Origin: Lagopus muta
Taxonomy: Eukaryota > Chordata > Aves > Galliformes > Phasianidae
Direction of reading: 5' to 3'
NCBI RefSeq assembly: GCF_023343835.1
Contig: NC_064435.1
Coordinates: 55,900,134 to 55,964,133 of the forward strand
Length of the DNA stretch: 64,000 nt
Shown: positions 12,614 to 25,690 of the stretch, in pieces
Layout: each line of letters opens with the position of its first letter
How positions within the stretch are numbered: position 1 is the first letter of the stretch
Position numbers and translations under genes: made by a program
The notes under the pieces: model-generated
What the model saw: only the letters and a program-made list of their open reading frames with translations
Told to the model about the DNA's origin: nothing
Database searches by the model: none

Positions 12614-13612
12614 ATGGTGCACGGACAGCAGTACCACCCCAACAGGGATTGCTTGCTCCCCATTCATAAGTTAATTCGTCAACTAGAGAGTCAGGGAGTG
12701 ATCAACAAAACTCACTTGCCTTTTAACAGCCCCATATGGCCAGTGCGTAAAGCCAGTGGAGAATGGAGGCTGACAGTGGATTACCGTGGCCTGAATGAAG
12801 TCACATCCCCACTGAGTGCTGCTGTACCAGACATGCTAGAACTCCAGTATAAACAGGAGTCAAAAGAAGCCAAATGGTATGCCACCATTGATATTGCTAA
12901 TGCCTTCTTTTCCATTCCTTTGGCCAAAGAATGTAAGCCACAGTTTGCTTTCACATGGAGGGGCGTTCAGTATACCTGGAACCATTTGCCCCAGGGTTGG
13001 AAACACAGCCCGACCATTTGCCATGGGTTGATCCAAACTGTATTGGAACAGGGCAGTGCTCCTGAGCATCTGCAGTACATTGATGATATCCTGTGGGGCG
13101 ATACAGCAGAAGAAGTCATCACAAAAGGACAGCGAGTAATCCAAATTCTTCTGCAAGCTGGTTTTGCTATTAAGCAAAGCAAAGTGAAAGGACCTGCCCA
13201 GGAGATTCAGTTCCTAGATATAAAGTGGTAAGATGGCCGCCATCACATCCCAACAGATTTGATTGACATAATCACTGCTATGTCTCCACCCACTAGCAAG
13301 AGAGAGACACAATCTTTTTTGGGCGCAGTGGGCTTTTGGAGAACACATGTTCCAAACCACAGCCTCGTTGTAAGCCCCCTTTATCATGTGACACAAATGA
13401 AGAATGAGTTTACATGGAGCCCTGAACAGCAACAGGCTTTTGAACCAATTAAACAAGAGATTGCCCGTGCTGTGGCCGTAGGGCCAGTATGGACAGGACA
13501 GGGTGTAAAGAACATCCTCTACACAGCTGCTGAAGAGAAAGGTTCCACTAGGAGTTTGTGGCAAAGAGCCTCAGGAGAGACCCAAGGCCGACTCCTGGGA
13601 TTCTGGAGTTGA
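12614..13612 (+). pseudogene. Reverse transcriptase remnant (ERV-L pol)
   Basis: Palm and fingers motifs are clear: 'WRLTVDYRGLN', 'YATIDIANAFFSIPL' (first catalytic Asp), 'LPQGWKHSP', and 'YIDD' at 13076-13087 with the two catalytic Asp residues (about residue 155 of the open segment 12614-13231). A TAA at 13229-13231 interrupts, and conserved thumb/connection sequence ('KRETQSFLGAVGFWR') resumes in the same frame at 13259-13612, where a TGA ends it. The family makes DNA from viral RNA; this copy cannot encode a full enzyme. Confidence 0.85.
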
Positions 13613-13615
13613 GCC

Positions 13616-14440
13616 TACAGGGAATCAGAAGAGTGTTACACTCCAACTAAGAAGGAGATCTTAGCCACATATGAGGGGCTTTGGGCTACTTCTGAAGTAG
13701 TCGGTACTGAAATGCAGTTCCTTCTGGCACCTTGACTGCCAGTGCTGAACTGGATGTTTAAAGAAAAGGTTCCCTCCATCCATCATACTACTGATGCCAC
13801 TTGGAGTAAGTGGATTGCACTGATTACACAATGAGCACCGATGGGGAACCTCAGCTGTCCAGGAAGCCTAGAGGTCGTCATGGACTGGCCAGAAGGTAAA
13901 AGTTTGGAACACCACCAGGAGAAGAGGTATCGCATGCTAAAGAGGCCCAACCATACAATGAACTATCAGAGAATGAAAAGAAATATGCCCTGTTCACAGA
14001 TGGATTGTGTGGTATTGTGGGAAAGCATCGCAGATGGAAATCTGCTGTGTGGAGCCCCACACGACAAGTTGCAGAGGCCACTGAAGAGAAAGGAGAATCA
14101 AGCCAATTTGCAGAGGTAAAGGCTGACCAACTGGCTTTAGATGTTGCTGAACAGGAGAGGTGGCCAGTGCTTCATCTTTACACTGACTCATGGATGGTAG
14201 CAAATGCTCCATAGGCGTTGTTACAGCAGTGGGAGCAAAATAACTGGCAAAGAAGGGGTAAACCTATTTGGGCTGCTGAACTGTGAAAAAATATTGCTGC
14301 CCAAATAAAGAATATGGTTGTAAAGGTGCGCCATGTAGATGCTCATGTGCCCAAGAGTCAGGCTACTGAAGAACAGCAAAATAACCATCAGGTAGACCAA
14401 GCTGCCAAAATTGAGGTGGCTCAAATAGACCTGGACTGGC
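13616..14440 (+). pseudogene. RNase H domain remnant (ERV-L pol)
   Basis: Connection-domain sequence continues in the RT frame with in-frame stops near 13732 and 13832. The frame then shifts around 13900, and the RNase H motif 'ALFTDG' appears from about 13987. It is followed by 'LYTDSW' (about 14177-14195) and the His-containing 'VRHVDAH' (about 14323-14346). These correspond to the catalytic Asp/His segments of retroviral RNase H. A TAG at 14212-14214 and a TGA near 14282 break it. Confidence 0.75.
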
Positions 14441-14735
14441 AGAACAAGAGTGAATTATTTCTAGCTCTGTGGGCCCATGAAACCTTGGGCCATCAAGGAA
14501 GAGATGCAACATATAAGTAGGTGAGAGACCGAGGGGGGGGGGACTTAACTATGGATGCTATTGCACAGGTTATTCATGACTGTGAAACATGTGCCATAAT
14601 CAAACAAGCCAAGTGGATGAAACCTCTACATTTCTGTGAATTCTTAGATCTGAAAGTCTCCATTAAACAGCTACACTCAGTTTCTATGCTGTACTATATC
14701 AGTAGCTCTAAAAGAAACAAGAAATAGCAGGCAAT
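14441..14735 (+). pseudogene. Integrase N-terminal zinc-binding region, truncated
   Basis: The HHCC zinc-binding pattern of retroviral integrase is visible: 'HETLGH' (about 14476-14493) and 'CETC' (about 14581-14592). They are interrupted by a TAG at 14518-14520, and a G8 run at 14533-14540 lies between the two halves. Similarity fades after about 14640. The catalytic D,D-35-E core is missing, so the provirus lost its 3' half here. Confidence 0.7.
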
Positions 14736-15849
14736 TTGAATTGTATGTCTTTCGTGTTGCTCAATTCATAGTACAAGACAGCTAGCTAAATAAATACATT
14801 ATTTTTTGTTTTGTTTTGTTTTTTTTTTTTAAAAAGGAACATTGAGTGTGTTCAATTTCACCTCTTGTTCTCATCCAGTCTTTTAAAAAATAAATGAATA
14901 ATAATCTTAATAAGGATAACATAAGGATATTTATATGGGGATATTAATATAGGAAATATGTAGGTACCAGTATGGATACAAATTAATATATGAGTGCTAA
15001 TATTTCCACAGAAAGCTGTGCATCAACAACACAAAAACAATGCCTCAGTCAGTTGTCTTCATAAAGCAGTAGAAAAGAAAACAAAATCTGATGAAAAATT
15101 AATGCTTTCACACTACGATCAGCATTTCCAAGATTAATATTCAGTTATAACAGGTTTGCTTTTTCTTTTTTTTTTTTTTTCTTTTTTTTTTGACTAAAAC
15201 TCTTGCAAAACAAAATAAAGATAACAAAACAGCAATCCAAAAAGCCACATTGTTCATGCTTAAGGTTCAGCCTGTCACTTGATACTGGGACTGTATGGAC
15301 ATTGTGTTTGATAAAGGCTCTATGTACATATTTGGTACAATATAAATAAAAGATTACCTAACAGGGTTGCTTCTTGAATCTGATCAACTATTTATGTAGT
15401 TCACTTTCCCATCCAACTCAGTGATCTGCCTAGTAACATGACACCTGATTCAGTCTTGTGGGAAAATATTGATAGACATGTTTTCTAGACTGTTACTTAA
15501 GTAAATAAACATCAGCAAAAACAGTAACATACCTCCTAGTCCCTGTTTTATTATTTTACCTCTGTTGCCCAGTCAAAAATCAAGATGAGTGAAGATTTCT
15601 GCTTCTCACACAATTTTATGAGAAAAATCCTTTGGAGTATTTGTAAAAGATTCTTCAAGTGCTATAAGACAGTCAGCAAACAATATCCAAATATCTTCTG
15701 ACAGTTTAGCCTTCTTTTCACTTTGTACTTCTCTATGAAACCAAACAAATAATTTCATGTTTTTGTCCTGAAAGAGGATTAGGATTTGTCTAAATAAACT
15801 AAATGCAAATGACTACCCATTTTCTTTTGCACTTGACTGTTTCTCAGCT
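14736..15849. other. AT-rich non-coding DNA
   Basis: T-rich runs at about 14797-14831 and 15163-15191 and otherwise nothing recognised. Confidence 0.55.
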
Positions 15850-16697
15850 TCATCATGACATCTTTATACTGGGATCAGTTGTATTTAACATAATGATTAA
15901 TGAACTGTATGATGGACTAAAATGCACACACAGTAAACTTGCAGATTACACAAAACTGGAGTGAGTAACTGGCTCACTAGACAGCTGTGTAGTCTTCCAA
16001 AAGGACCTTGACTGATTATAAAGGTAGGCTGTCAGGAACCTCATGAAGTTTAACAAGGAGAAGGGCAAAGTCTTGAACTGCAGCCAGAGAGGAGCAATAC
16101 CAGGCAGCAGGACCTGTTGGGGACCACTCAGCTGGAAAGGAACTCTGCAGAAAAGATATTAGTGGACACCAAGTTGAACTTGAGTCAGCAATGGACCCTT
16201 GCCACAGGGAAGGTTAAGAGTATTCCTGGCTGATTTAGGCATAAGCAAGAATTGCTGGGGCCATATCTGTGTCTAGTTTTTACTCCTCCCCTCCAGTAAA
16301 AGGGAGACATGAAAATACTGGGAAGAGTCCAATATGAGAGAATTCTGACTGTTCAGTCTGGAGAAGAGAAGCATCAATAGGATATCATACCAACGTCTAT
16401 AAAGGGAACCTGCAAAAACAGTGGAGCAAGAGTCTCTTCAATAGAACCCAGTAACAGAACACAAGATAATGGGAACAAACCAGAATGTAAGAGGTTCCAC
16501 CTAAACAGCAGGAAGCATTTCTTGACTGTGAGCATGGCAGAGCACTGACATACATCACCCATAGAGATTGTGTAATCTTCTCTTTGGACATTTTCAAAAC
16601 ATTCCTTGACATAGGGCTGGGCACCCTTGCTTGAGTAAGGAGGTTGGACTAGATAACCTTTGGAGGTCTGTTCCAACCACAACTATTTTGTTATTTG
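15850..16697 (+). mobile_element. Old CR1 LINE fragment
   Basis: Degenerate CR1 in sense orientation. CR1-type phrases run in order: 'CTCATGAAGTTTAACAAGG', 'CAGTCTGGAGAAGAG', 'GAGGTTCCACCTAAACAGCA' and the 3' region 'GGTTGGACTAGATAACCTTT' with 'GAGGTCTGTTCCAACC'. It covers the end of the RT reading frame and the 3' UTR. No terminal 8-bp repeats are preserved and frames are broken. Confidence 0.8.
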
Positions 16698-17532
16698 TTA
16701 TATTTCCATATGGAGAATGAAATTTTACATCTTGTCTAAGAGACAAAAATTCACAATCTGAGCTGCTGAGACCATTGTGCAGACTGTGTGCCCACACTAC
16801 AAAGTTACTTTACAATTTAGCTCCACTTCAAAGTGAACTGAATAGAACTGTGGCTAAAAGAGATGCATAAAACGTATTACAGGAGGAAGGTGTTCAGGAC
16901 TCCGTCCTTCCAGTTGCAGCAAGAAAATAAGCCCTTAAGAAAGAAAGAAAAGGAAAAATAAGAAATCAACAACAAAAGTAACACATACAAGAAAAAAAAA
17001 TAAAACCTTCCCACTTTTAACTAATTTATGCTCTTTTATGCTTTAACTCCTTTATGCTTTTTGAATTACAATATGATGGACTGGAAAAAGGGATGAAACC
17101 CTGCACTGAATATCTGTAATTGAAAACTAATAGGCTGTTTAAAATATTCAGATAGCAGAGATGAGTTATTATCTCCCATGTTCTCCAAACTAACATTAGT
17201 AGAAAAAAATCCATGTTACAATTGTCTAGATATTTGGAAAGGTAGGAGAAGAGAAAGGAACACTGATATGCTATCATGTTTGATAGACTGTTAATTCATC
17301 CATTACCACAGTTTCTGTGTAGAGAAATGATCATAACAACTCCATTGCAAACAATGGCTGATGGAAAGAAATAATCTCTCAGTTTTTACTGTTCTAGAAC
17401 AAGGAAGAGGGTACAATTTCTTTTCAATCTCTAGAAAAGCAACAAGAAAAAAAAAGAGTATTAGTAAATTTAAACCATAATAATATAAACGAATGGTGCA
17501 GGTGGTACAATGCAAGAAAGCAATGCCATTTG
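16698..17532. other. AT-rich non-coding DNA
   Basis: No recognised feature. Confidence 0.55.
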
Positions 17533-18290
17533 AAGGGACCTGGACAAACTTGAAAAGTGGGCCCACATGAAGTTAATGAGGTTCAATAAGTCCAGGTGCA
17601 AGGTGATGCACTTGGATCAGGGCAATCCCAGATGTGTTTACAGGCTGGGGAAAGAACTCACTGAGATCAGCCCTGCTGAAAAGGACTTGGGAAATCTGTT
17701 GGACGAAAATCTAGACACAGACTAGCAGTGTGCACTTGTAGCCCAGAAGACCAAGTGCATCAAAAGTGAGCTGGCCAGCAGTGCAAGAGAGGTGATTGTC
17801 CCCCTGTACTCTCCTCTTTTAAATTACCATGTGGAGAACTAAATCCAGGCCTGGGGCCCCCAGCACGAGGAAGACATAGAGCTTTGTGCCCAGACAAAGC
17901 CAAAAAGGATCAAAGGGCTGAAACATCTCTCCAACAAAGACAGGCTGAGGGAGCTGTGATTGTTCAATCTAGAGAAAAGAAGGCTCCCTGGAGGCCTCAT
18001 TGCTACCTTCCAATATTTAAAGCAAGTTATAAACAAAAGGGAGAGCAACTTTTCACACAGTCTAATAGCAATAAGACAAGGGTGAGCTGTTTTAAACTAA
18101 AAGGAAGGTTTATATTATACGTTGAACAAATTCTTTATTCAAATTTGCTGATAAAAGTCAGGAATTTTCCATTCCTGGAGGTGTTCAAGGCCAGGCCCTG
18201 GGCAGTATGATTTAGTGAGTGGCAGTCCCGCACATGGCATGAGGTTTGGAATTGGGTGATCTTTAAGTTCCCTTCCATCCCAAACCACAA
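17533..18290 (+). mobile_element. Old CR1 LINE fragment
   Basis: Sense CR1: 'GGGACCTGGACAAACTTGAA', 'GCAAGGTGATGCACTTGGA', 'CTGGAGGTGTTCAAGGCCAG' and a 3' end near 'AAGTTCCCTTCCATCCCAAA'. It covers the last part of ORF2 and the 3' UTR, about 0.75 kb, 5'-truncated. Coding frames are disrupted. Confidence 0.8.
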
Positions 18291-20500
18291 GCATGTGTAA
18301 ATTCAGAAGAGTTACTCAATGAATTCAAATTCAGCATATAATAAAGCTTTTGAAGAGTCTGGGTTCCACAAACTATTATTCCTTCTCTACTCAACCCTAA
18401 TTTAGCTTTTCCTTCTTTTCCATCAACTTGAACATCTTCCTTTCAAGTGTGTCAGGACTCCATTTTGCTCAAGTGAACTAATTCTCAGAATGTTTTATCC
18501 CATATACAGACAGAGGGCTATCATGCCAGAAGTGATCTAGATCTGAAGAGGAGTCTCTATGAAGTTAACTTTAATGCTTACTCTAAACACAACAAATTCA
18601 GTTAACGAAACTATCAGTAGATATCATTTTTTCATTTAAAAAATGTACACCACATTTCATTTAAAAAAAGATACACACCACAAAGGTTTGTGCCATTCTG
18701 AATCACCAAAGTTTTAAAGATGGCTTCAAGTCTCTAACAAAACTGTGCAATTATTGCAGGTATATAGAGCTACAACATTTTTATTTTGCTGATTTTTAGA
18801 CGCATTTGTTCTAAATGGTAGATGTTTCATTACAAAATTAGCTTTCTCTTTCTTTCAGTGAACGAAAGATCTATTGATCTTTCTAAACATTGCTTGCCTT
18901 GAGATTCCTACTATAGGAAGTACCAAACTCTCAGATTTCCAAGAGAATTTATACACATTACCTCTTCTGCTCATCCAAGCAGCTCTGCAAGATCAGTATG
19001 CAAACAGAATTAACCTCCTAAATAATGGAATTTGGATATCTGACCTGGTCAGAATTAAAAAAAAAAAAAAAAAAAAAACACACCACAGTTTTATCTGTGT
19101 CCTCAGAGAAAGAACCACTTCTTTATTTTATTTTAAATGATGAAGCTAAGAGAGCTTTTTCCCTTTGGTTTGATTTTTAAGAAACACAAATAAGCACACA
19201 TAGTTGAAGGTTTATGCTGGTCTTACCCAACTACTCCTGGATGAAAAAACAACAGTGATGCAGTGTGCTGGTGAAAAAAGTGCCTTTGCCACTTGAATGT
19301 GAAGACTAAAAGAATCCATGAGCTTGCTTGCCTTACTTACATTACATGAAAATGTTTACCAAAATGCTCTTGGAATGTATTACCTCTAATCGTGTTTTGA
19401 CTTCTAGCATGAAATGTCCTGCTGAATAGACAATTTCAGACCTTAAGAAGAACTTGTTAGTAAGTTGTGTGCATTTACAGAATAATGGATTGGTCACTTA
19501 TCAGTGCCCAGCTTTATTCATGTTCATTTGATGTTGAGTTAAAAGCTAATCTTCCAGATAACTGGAAGTTGCAACTGCCAGAGCTGAAAATTCTAAAAGC
19601 ATAATACAGAAAGTGTTACCACAGCAAGCCCTGCCAAAATCATTCTTAAACACTATGATATTTGTGTTCATTCACATCTTTTAGAAGCTAAAAAAAAATC
19701 AAACACAGCTAATTCTTATTCCTAGGAGTAAGCTACTTCATCAATTATTTCTAGCAGAATTTCATTTCAGTTACATTTTTTGTCCATCAAGATTCTCAAA
19801 TTAAAGAAATCCAAATAATCTGTAGACACAGCCAAATTGAGAAGCTACTCATGAATATATTACTTAATAGCCATCCCCCACCAACAACTGCTTTCCTTTT
19901 GTTATGCAGCTTATGTATCTGCTCTATAATCTATTGGATAGCAGCATGCATTCAGTAATACACTAGTGGATCATTAGAGAATATTAAACACAAGAGTAAC
20001 CAACCTCAGCAAATGAACTGGCCCAGATTTTTCTTTCGTATCTCAATTAGATAAGCACTGAAACTAGTTCAAGGAGAAAGAAACTGTAGTTTTCACAAAC
20101 TTCAGTAGATTAAATTGACTCAGATGATTGAATATACATGAAAATAGTCAAAAAGGAGAAAATTAGGTGCTGTATGAAACAATTTTAATTTCTAAGTCTG
20201 GAAAACTTGGAGAGCCTGAAAAGATTTTGTTATGGGCTTTAATATCACAGATTAGAAAACCCAAGTCACCAGAAAAGAGCTTCACAGATTGTAACTTCCT
20301 GTAAGAACTGCAACAGTAACATTCACATATTTTTGCTGAAACGAGCACAAACATTTTCTTCAGTGCGCTGCAAGAAATGAACAGGACCTCATAAGGTCCC
20401 ACAAATGATAAGTTCTGCATTTGGAATAATCTCAAACTGCACTGTGAACTGTGGAATAAGACTAGCTAGACAAAAGAGGATCTGATAGTCCTGTTCATCA
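18291..20500. other. AT-rich non-coding DNA
   Basis: No recognised gene. An A-rich homopolymer of about 22 lies near 19056-19078. Confidence 0.55.
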
Positions 20501-20990
20501 TCATACCCTTGATCAAAGAAGGTCAACTGTGCACTCTTTGTTAAGAAAAGCATAACTTGCACTTGTGAAACGACATCTGAGTGCCATGTTCAACTGTGGG
20601 CTCCATATAACACAACATGATATGGAAGTTAGGCCAGTGAAAGACCACAATGAATGTGAGCAAAATAAAGTTCAGTGCTTGAGGACAGGCTGAAGGAACT
20701 ATGCATGTCCATCCTGCAGAACTTGAGACAGAAGAGATCCCATGAGCAGCTTTGATTATTCAAAAGAGAGCTGTATAGAAAGTGGAGGCACAATCTTCTC
20801 ATAGCAGCACAGATAAAAGACAAAAGCTAGGACAAGATTTTCTAATAAGGTGCAGTGGATAAGTGGTCCAAACCACAAAGAAAAACCTACCCAGATTACT
20901 AGAAGAGGTGACAAACTCTCCCACAGCTTATAGTGGTATTGGAGCATTGTTGATGCTATTGAAACTCCTCAGGGAACCTAATCCTGGAAG
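20501..20990 (+). mobile_element. Very degenerate CR1-like fragment
   Basis: Weak sense CR1 resemblance: 'GTTCAACTGTGGGCTCCA', 'GGACAGGCTGAAGGAACT', 'GGCACAATCTTCTCATAGC', 'TTGATGCTATTGAAACTCCT'. It is more diverged than neighbouring copies, so the family is likely but subfamily and ends are unclear. Confidence 0.55.
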
Positions 20991-21109
20991 AAAACACTAT
21001 AGAGACTGAAAACAAGCAGCAAGAAGACTTAAAATGGAAACTCTGAACATAGCCATTAAATAAGGAAAAACACAAATTCTACATCAGAGCTCTCCCCAGC
21101 TACTGCTTG

Positions 21110-21885
21110 TAATGGGTTAAGATGGTGTTTTAACACAAATAGATGGCTAAGCTCCATGATTCTACTCTCACTCCTCCTGCTCAACAGGGGAGCAAATATG
21201 ATGAGAAAAACACACGGGCTGAGATAAGAGCAGGAAGATCACTTACCAGTTGACATAATAGACAAAATAGATATTTCATTAGGAAAATGAAAGCTATTAC
21301 TTATTACTTATAGAGCAGCAAAGCTTGATGCAAACTGAAAGCACCCTCCTATTCCTCCATTCTTTTTTACTTCTTCCCCCTAAGCTGCACAGAGGAACAG
21401 GGAATGGGGGCTGTGGTCAGACCATAATGCTTTATCTCTGACATTCCTTCACAAAAACTCCCTATTCTCCAGGTGGATTTCCTCCCACAGGGTATCATAC
21501 TTCCTGAACTGATCCTGCATGGGCTTTCCCACAGGCTGCAGCTCTCCAAGAACTGCTCCAGCATAATACAGTACAACAATGTGGCCCACACTTCAGGCAT
21601 TGCTTCACATGAGCCCCCACAGACCTTTTTCCTCACTGTGGATGCCTCTACACAGGCTGCAGCTATTTATCTGTTTTCCTTTTTTTTTTTTCCCCTTCAA
21701 TTTGTTCTCATGGAGTCAGAACCCGTGTTACTGATCAGCTCAGTTCTGGCCAGCAGTAGGTCCCTCCTGGAGCCAGCTGGCTCCTATCTGACATGATGAA
21801 GCTTCTGTTTCTTCATGGTCTACCCCTGCAATTCTCTCCTGTTACCAAAATCTTACCACTTAAATCCCATATAGATGATTAATTA
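21110..21885 (+). repeat. Old avian LTR-like repeat, copy 1 of 2
   Basis: The block order matches a repeat I remember as common in birds: 'CACGGGCTGAGATAAGAGCA', 'CAGAGGAACAGGGAATGGGG', then degenerate short repeats of the type 'GAACTG...CCCACAGGCTGCAG' (21490-21560), then 'GGAGCCAGCTGGCTCC' and 'TGACATGATGAAGCTTCTG'. Its end portion is shared with 49220-49820. No internal retroviral sequence is adjacent, so it behaves as a solo LTR. The reading frames over it are incidental. Confidence 0.55.
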
Positions 21886-24855
21886 AGGTTAGATGCATGC
21901 TGTAGCTTTGCAAAAAGACTTTGACAGGATATATCTTCTAAACAGCTTTCAGACATCCCAAACTATTCTTCCTTCCCTTTTCATAGTATTTACCACAGTG
22001 TTAAAATGAGCTAATGGCGCTTTCCTCCAGAAAAGGGGTTTCTGTTACTTTCATCCAGAACTTGGTGATACAGATCAGTTCCACAATAGCAAAGAATCAT
22101 ACTTGTAATTACTAAGATGGAAGAATAAAATATTTTCCTTTGAGAACTAAGAGTGAATTGGTCTTCTAAATACGCATTCAATTTTTGTTTGCTTTTTCAA
22201 ATGACTGCAGTGATTCTCCTCAGTCATCACATAATCACATCAGGGACAAAGGAAATTAATTTTCAATGTCAGAAAAAAAAATAATGAGTGAATTACACAC
22301 AGCTGGGAGATTTGCAAGGAGAAAGGGGCTTACTCAAAAGTTTTCTATTTATGGAAACTCACAGGCACCGATCCAACAGCTAGTCTGAAGTTACCTAGGT
22401 GTTACAGGAAAAACATGGCTGAACAGTACGTCAAGCATGTCCAATAAAAATGTATGGAGTAGAGCAACAATGTCAAGCACAACACGCTGTATGCTCAGAC
22501 AAGCAGAAAACTAACCTTACAGTTGGGCTGTTTGCAGACTGTCAATACCCACAAGAGAGGAGGAGGAGAGAAATAGGAGAGATTAAAGGAAAAGAAAGGG
22601 AAGGGAAAGGAAAAGGGTCAATAGACCTTCATTTGGGGAAGGAAATGAAACCTTAAATCTAGGTTTGTCTAGGCTGAAGCCATTACAGTAGTAGGTACTG
22701 TGCTCCCTTTCTGATCAATACAATCTAAATATTTCAAAAGTTGTCTTCTGTGGTGAGATCTGTACGAATAATACATCCACGAGAAGGATATGTACACAAT
22801 TATAGAACTTGTTTGCTTCCATTCAGCATTTATTGTTCTGTAGCCCACACCAGTGAGCATACAGTAAATGCAGCATCTACACATACTTAAACAGCTTTGC
22901 TAAAGGTTCTCACCAAAGCACATAGATTGTTACAGATCTATTACTGAAAGCAGCACATGTCCAAGATGCTTGGAGGTCTTTATTACTCAAACTTCTTTTA
23001 GTGCCAAAATAGACTGAGAACTTCAGTGAGGACTTGCTCCGTTCCAGGTTTTGTTAATACTATTGAAGAGCCATGTCACAAAGGCTCATGGTCACATTGA
23101 GTTTTATTAGACTGACATGTAGATGTCTTTTTGTCTTAATGACAAATTAAGGGAATTTCTAAAACTAGAGAAAATGTTTTCATCTTGAACATCAATAAGC
23201 TCAAATTTAAGATCACATTAGAGCAGATTATTACATACACAAATGGAATCAGCAGCACATATTTGAGGCTAGAACTATATATCTTCCTGACATGCTTTTT
23301 TAACCGTTACATTTTTTAACATGTCAGGAAGTCAACAATATGAGCGTGCTTGGCAGAATATCTTTCAGTTCTTCAAAAGATTTCCCATCACCAAGTTCAG
23401 CATTTGATACAAGCATTTATACAAGGAGAACAGTTCCCCTTTACAGACGAGAGAAAGGCAGTCACAGAAAGTTAGATTAATGATTTGAAAAATTATCTCA
23501 AGGATACTACCTATCATCATAACTATATTTCCCTTGTAAACCTCACAAATCAATTACCAGTGAGAACGTCTTCTACTTTATGTCAACTTAAAAAAAAAAA
23601 ACCAAAATCAAGTAATAGATCATTTGTAGGTAAAGAAATATATTTTGCTTTTAAAAATATAATTCATTGCAGCTTAACATTTATTGTCCTCATTATTATC
23701 TAAATTTAGTTGTCTTATTTAAGTCTAGAAAAATCACAAATTACACAAAATGTGTAACCAGTATTTTATATTCGTAGAAGTAAGACATTCTTCAAACTTG
23801 ACAGAAATAGAAGAACTGCATATAAGGCTGTTCATTCAGGTTGTAAAATCAGAACACTCCTAATGAATGTATCCAGATGATGAACCAATGTCTACATCAG
23901 ACTTGATTAAAATAGGTTAACTCCCAGTTTATTCTGATGTAACCGAATATAGTATTTGACTCCATTCTCACAGGCTCTCTATGATATCTCTATGATATCC
24001 AACACAAATATTTCCATCGTATCAATAACATGATACTTGATTTCTTGAGGCAAAATTGCATATAAGAAATTCACAATTGCATATAAGAAATGCTCATAAT
24101 TAAAATTGATTCCAACAATGCAGATAGGATACTGGAGAAAACCATAGTGCACTGTTTTATAAGCATTTTCTAAATTACATAATTATACACAGCCAGTCTT
24201 TTAAGGAATGTATTATTAATTTGTTGGGTAATTTAGTGACTAATCATCAGTAATAAAGATTGCAATAATCTCATATACACATATATTATGTTAGGCTCAT
24301 CAGAAGAACAGTAGTTATGAGGAAGATCATTTTATGATTAGTACTGTGAAAACTGTTATTAAGGACAACAGTAGGATTAACATGATAGCAACAGATCTCT
24401 ACTAAGAGAAAACATCCACAGGAAACAGCACTAAGACAATCAACAAACATATGCTAATTGCTGTTGGGAATTTATCAGCATACTTCCCTAATGTCTCAGC
24501 CAGCAGAGCTGTCACATCTTCAAGCAGCTGGGTTCACGAGATCTCAAAGTATTTTGCATGAGTACATATCTAGCCACACAGTTCCTTCACAGAACCGCAC
24601 CAAATTTTTGGGTGGGAGGGAAAAGATATTTCAGACACATAACCAGGATGATAGATTAACTTCTTTATAAAAAAACTATAAGGTATATATTTTGTTTTTA
24701 AGCATCAGCCAAACTCATGCAAATTCTATGTGTAGAAACCAATTACGCAAGAACTGTAATGTCCTCAAAGGCCTTATGTAAGCAAGAAAATCCTCCAAAA
24801 ATACTTTTGTGTGAATCCATCTATGATTGACCATTTAGATACAATCTGTTTCCCA
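21886..24855. other. AT-rich non-coding DNA
   Basis: Nothing coding is recognised. A GA-rich tract at 22553-22618 is listed separately. Confidence 0.55.
22553..22618 (+). repeat. Purine (GA)-rich tract
   Basis: About 65 nt almost entirely of A and G. It is low-complexity sequence. Confidence 0.85.
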
Positions 24856-25690
24856 TTCAGCAAGACCTGGAAAGGCTGGAGAGCTGGGCAAAAAAAAAAA
24901 ACCAGATGAGGTTTAACAAAAGCAAGTGTAGAGTCTTGCATCTGGGGAGGAATAATGCCATGCACCAGTACAGGTTGGGGGATGACCTGCTGGAGGGGAG
25001 CTCTGCGGAAAGGGACCTGGGTGTCCTGGTGGACGACAGGTTGGCCATGAGCCAGCAGTGTGCCCTTGTGGCCAAGAGGGCCAATGGCAACCTGGGGTGC
25101 ATTAAAAAGAGCGTGGCCAGCAGGTCAAAGGAGGTGATCCTCCCCCTCTGCCCTGGTGAGACCTCGTCTGGAGTACTGCGTTCAGTTCTGGGCTCCCCAG
25201 TACAAAAAAGACAGGGATCTCTTGGAAAGAGTCCAGCAGAGGGCCACAAAGATGGTGAAGGGCCTGGAGCATCTCTCCTATGAGGAAAGGCTGAGTGAAC
25301 TGGGTCTGTTCAGCCTTAAGAAAAGAAGACTGAGAGGGGACCTGATCCAGGTCTACAAATATCTAAGGTGTGGGGGGCAGAATGGCGAGGCCGGACTGTT
25401 TTCAGTGGTGAGTGGAGACAGGACAAGGGGAAACGGCCGGAAACTGCAGCATAGGAAGTTCCGCACAAACATGCGCAAGAACTTCTTTACAGTGAGGTGA
25501 CGGAGCACTGGAACAGGCTGCCCAGGGAGGTGGTGGAGTCTCCTTCTCTGGAGATGTTCAAGACCTGCCTGGATGCCTACCTGTGCGACCTGCTGTAGGG
25601 AACCTGCTTTGGCAGGGGGGTTGGACTCGATGATCTCTGGAGGTCCCTTCCAACCCCTACAATTCTGTGATTCTGTGATTGTGATTCTGT
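24856..25690 (+). mobile_element. Relatively young CR1 LINE, 5'-truncated
   Basis: About 830 bp of well-preserved sense CR1. It encodes the C-terminal part of the CR1 reverse transcriptase in two long overlapping open segments (24906-25283 and 25156-25500, different frames, joined by one frameshift near 25150-25160). Phrases include 'ERDLGVLVDDRLAMSQQC' and '[19 protein letters not shown]'. The 3' UTR follows and ends with the 8-nt tandem 'ATTCTGTG' tail at 25661-25690. The RT catalytic core is missing because of 5' truncation, so it is inactive. It is the least diverged CR1 in the window. Confidence 0.95.

Larger units (their letters stand above)
10215..14735 (+). mobile_element. Truncated ERV-L-type (class III) endogenous retrovirus
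   Basis: An ancient provirus remnant in plus orientation. Order: putative 5' LTR/leader (10215-11030), gag remnant (11042-11977), protease with a DTGA active site (12165-12497), reverse transcriptase with YIDD (12614-13612), RNase H (about 13616-14440) and the zinc-binding start of integrase (14441-14735). The gag phrase 'GIQYLREIA' and the RT context are typical of ERV-L elements of vertebrates. Integrase core, dUTPase, any env and the 3' LTR are absent, so the element is truncated on its 3' side. Stop codons and frame changes disrupt every domain, so no function is expected. Confidence 0.85.

Noticed and set aside
12860..13182. Minus-strand frames of 71-105 codons
   Set aside because: Shadows of the RT coding sequence on the opposite strand.
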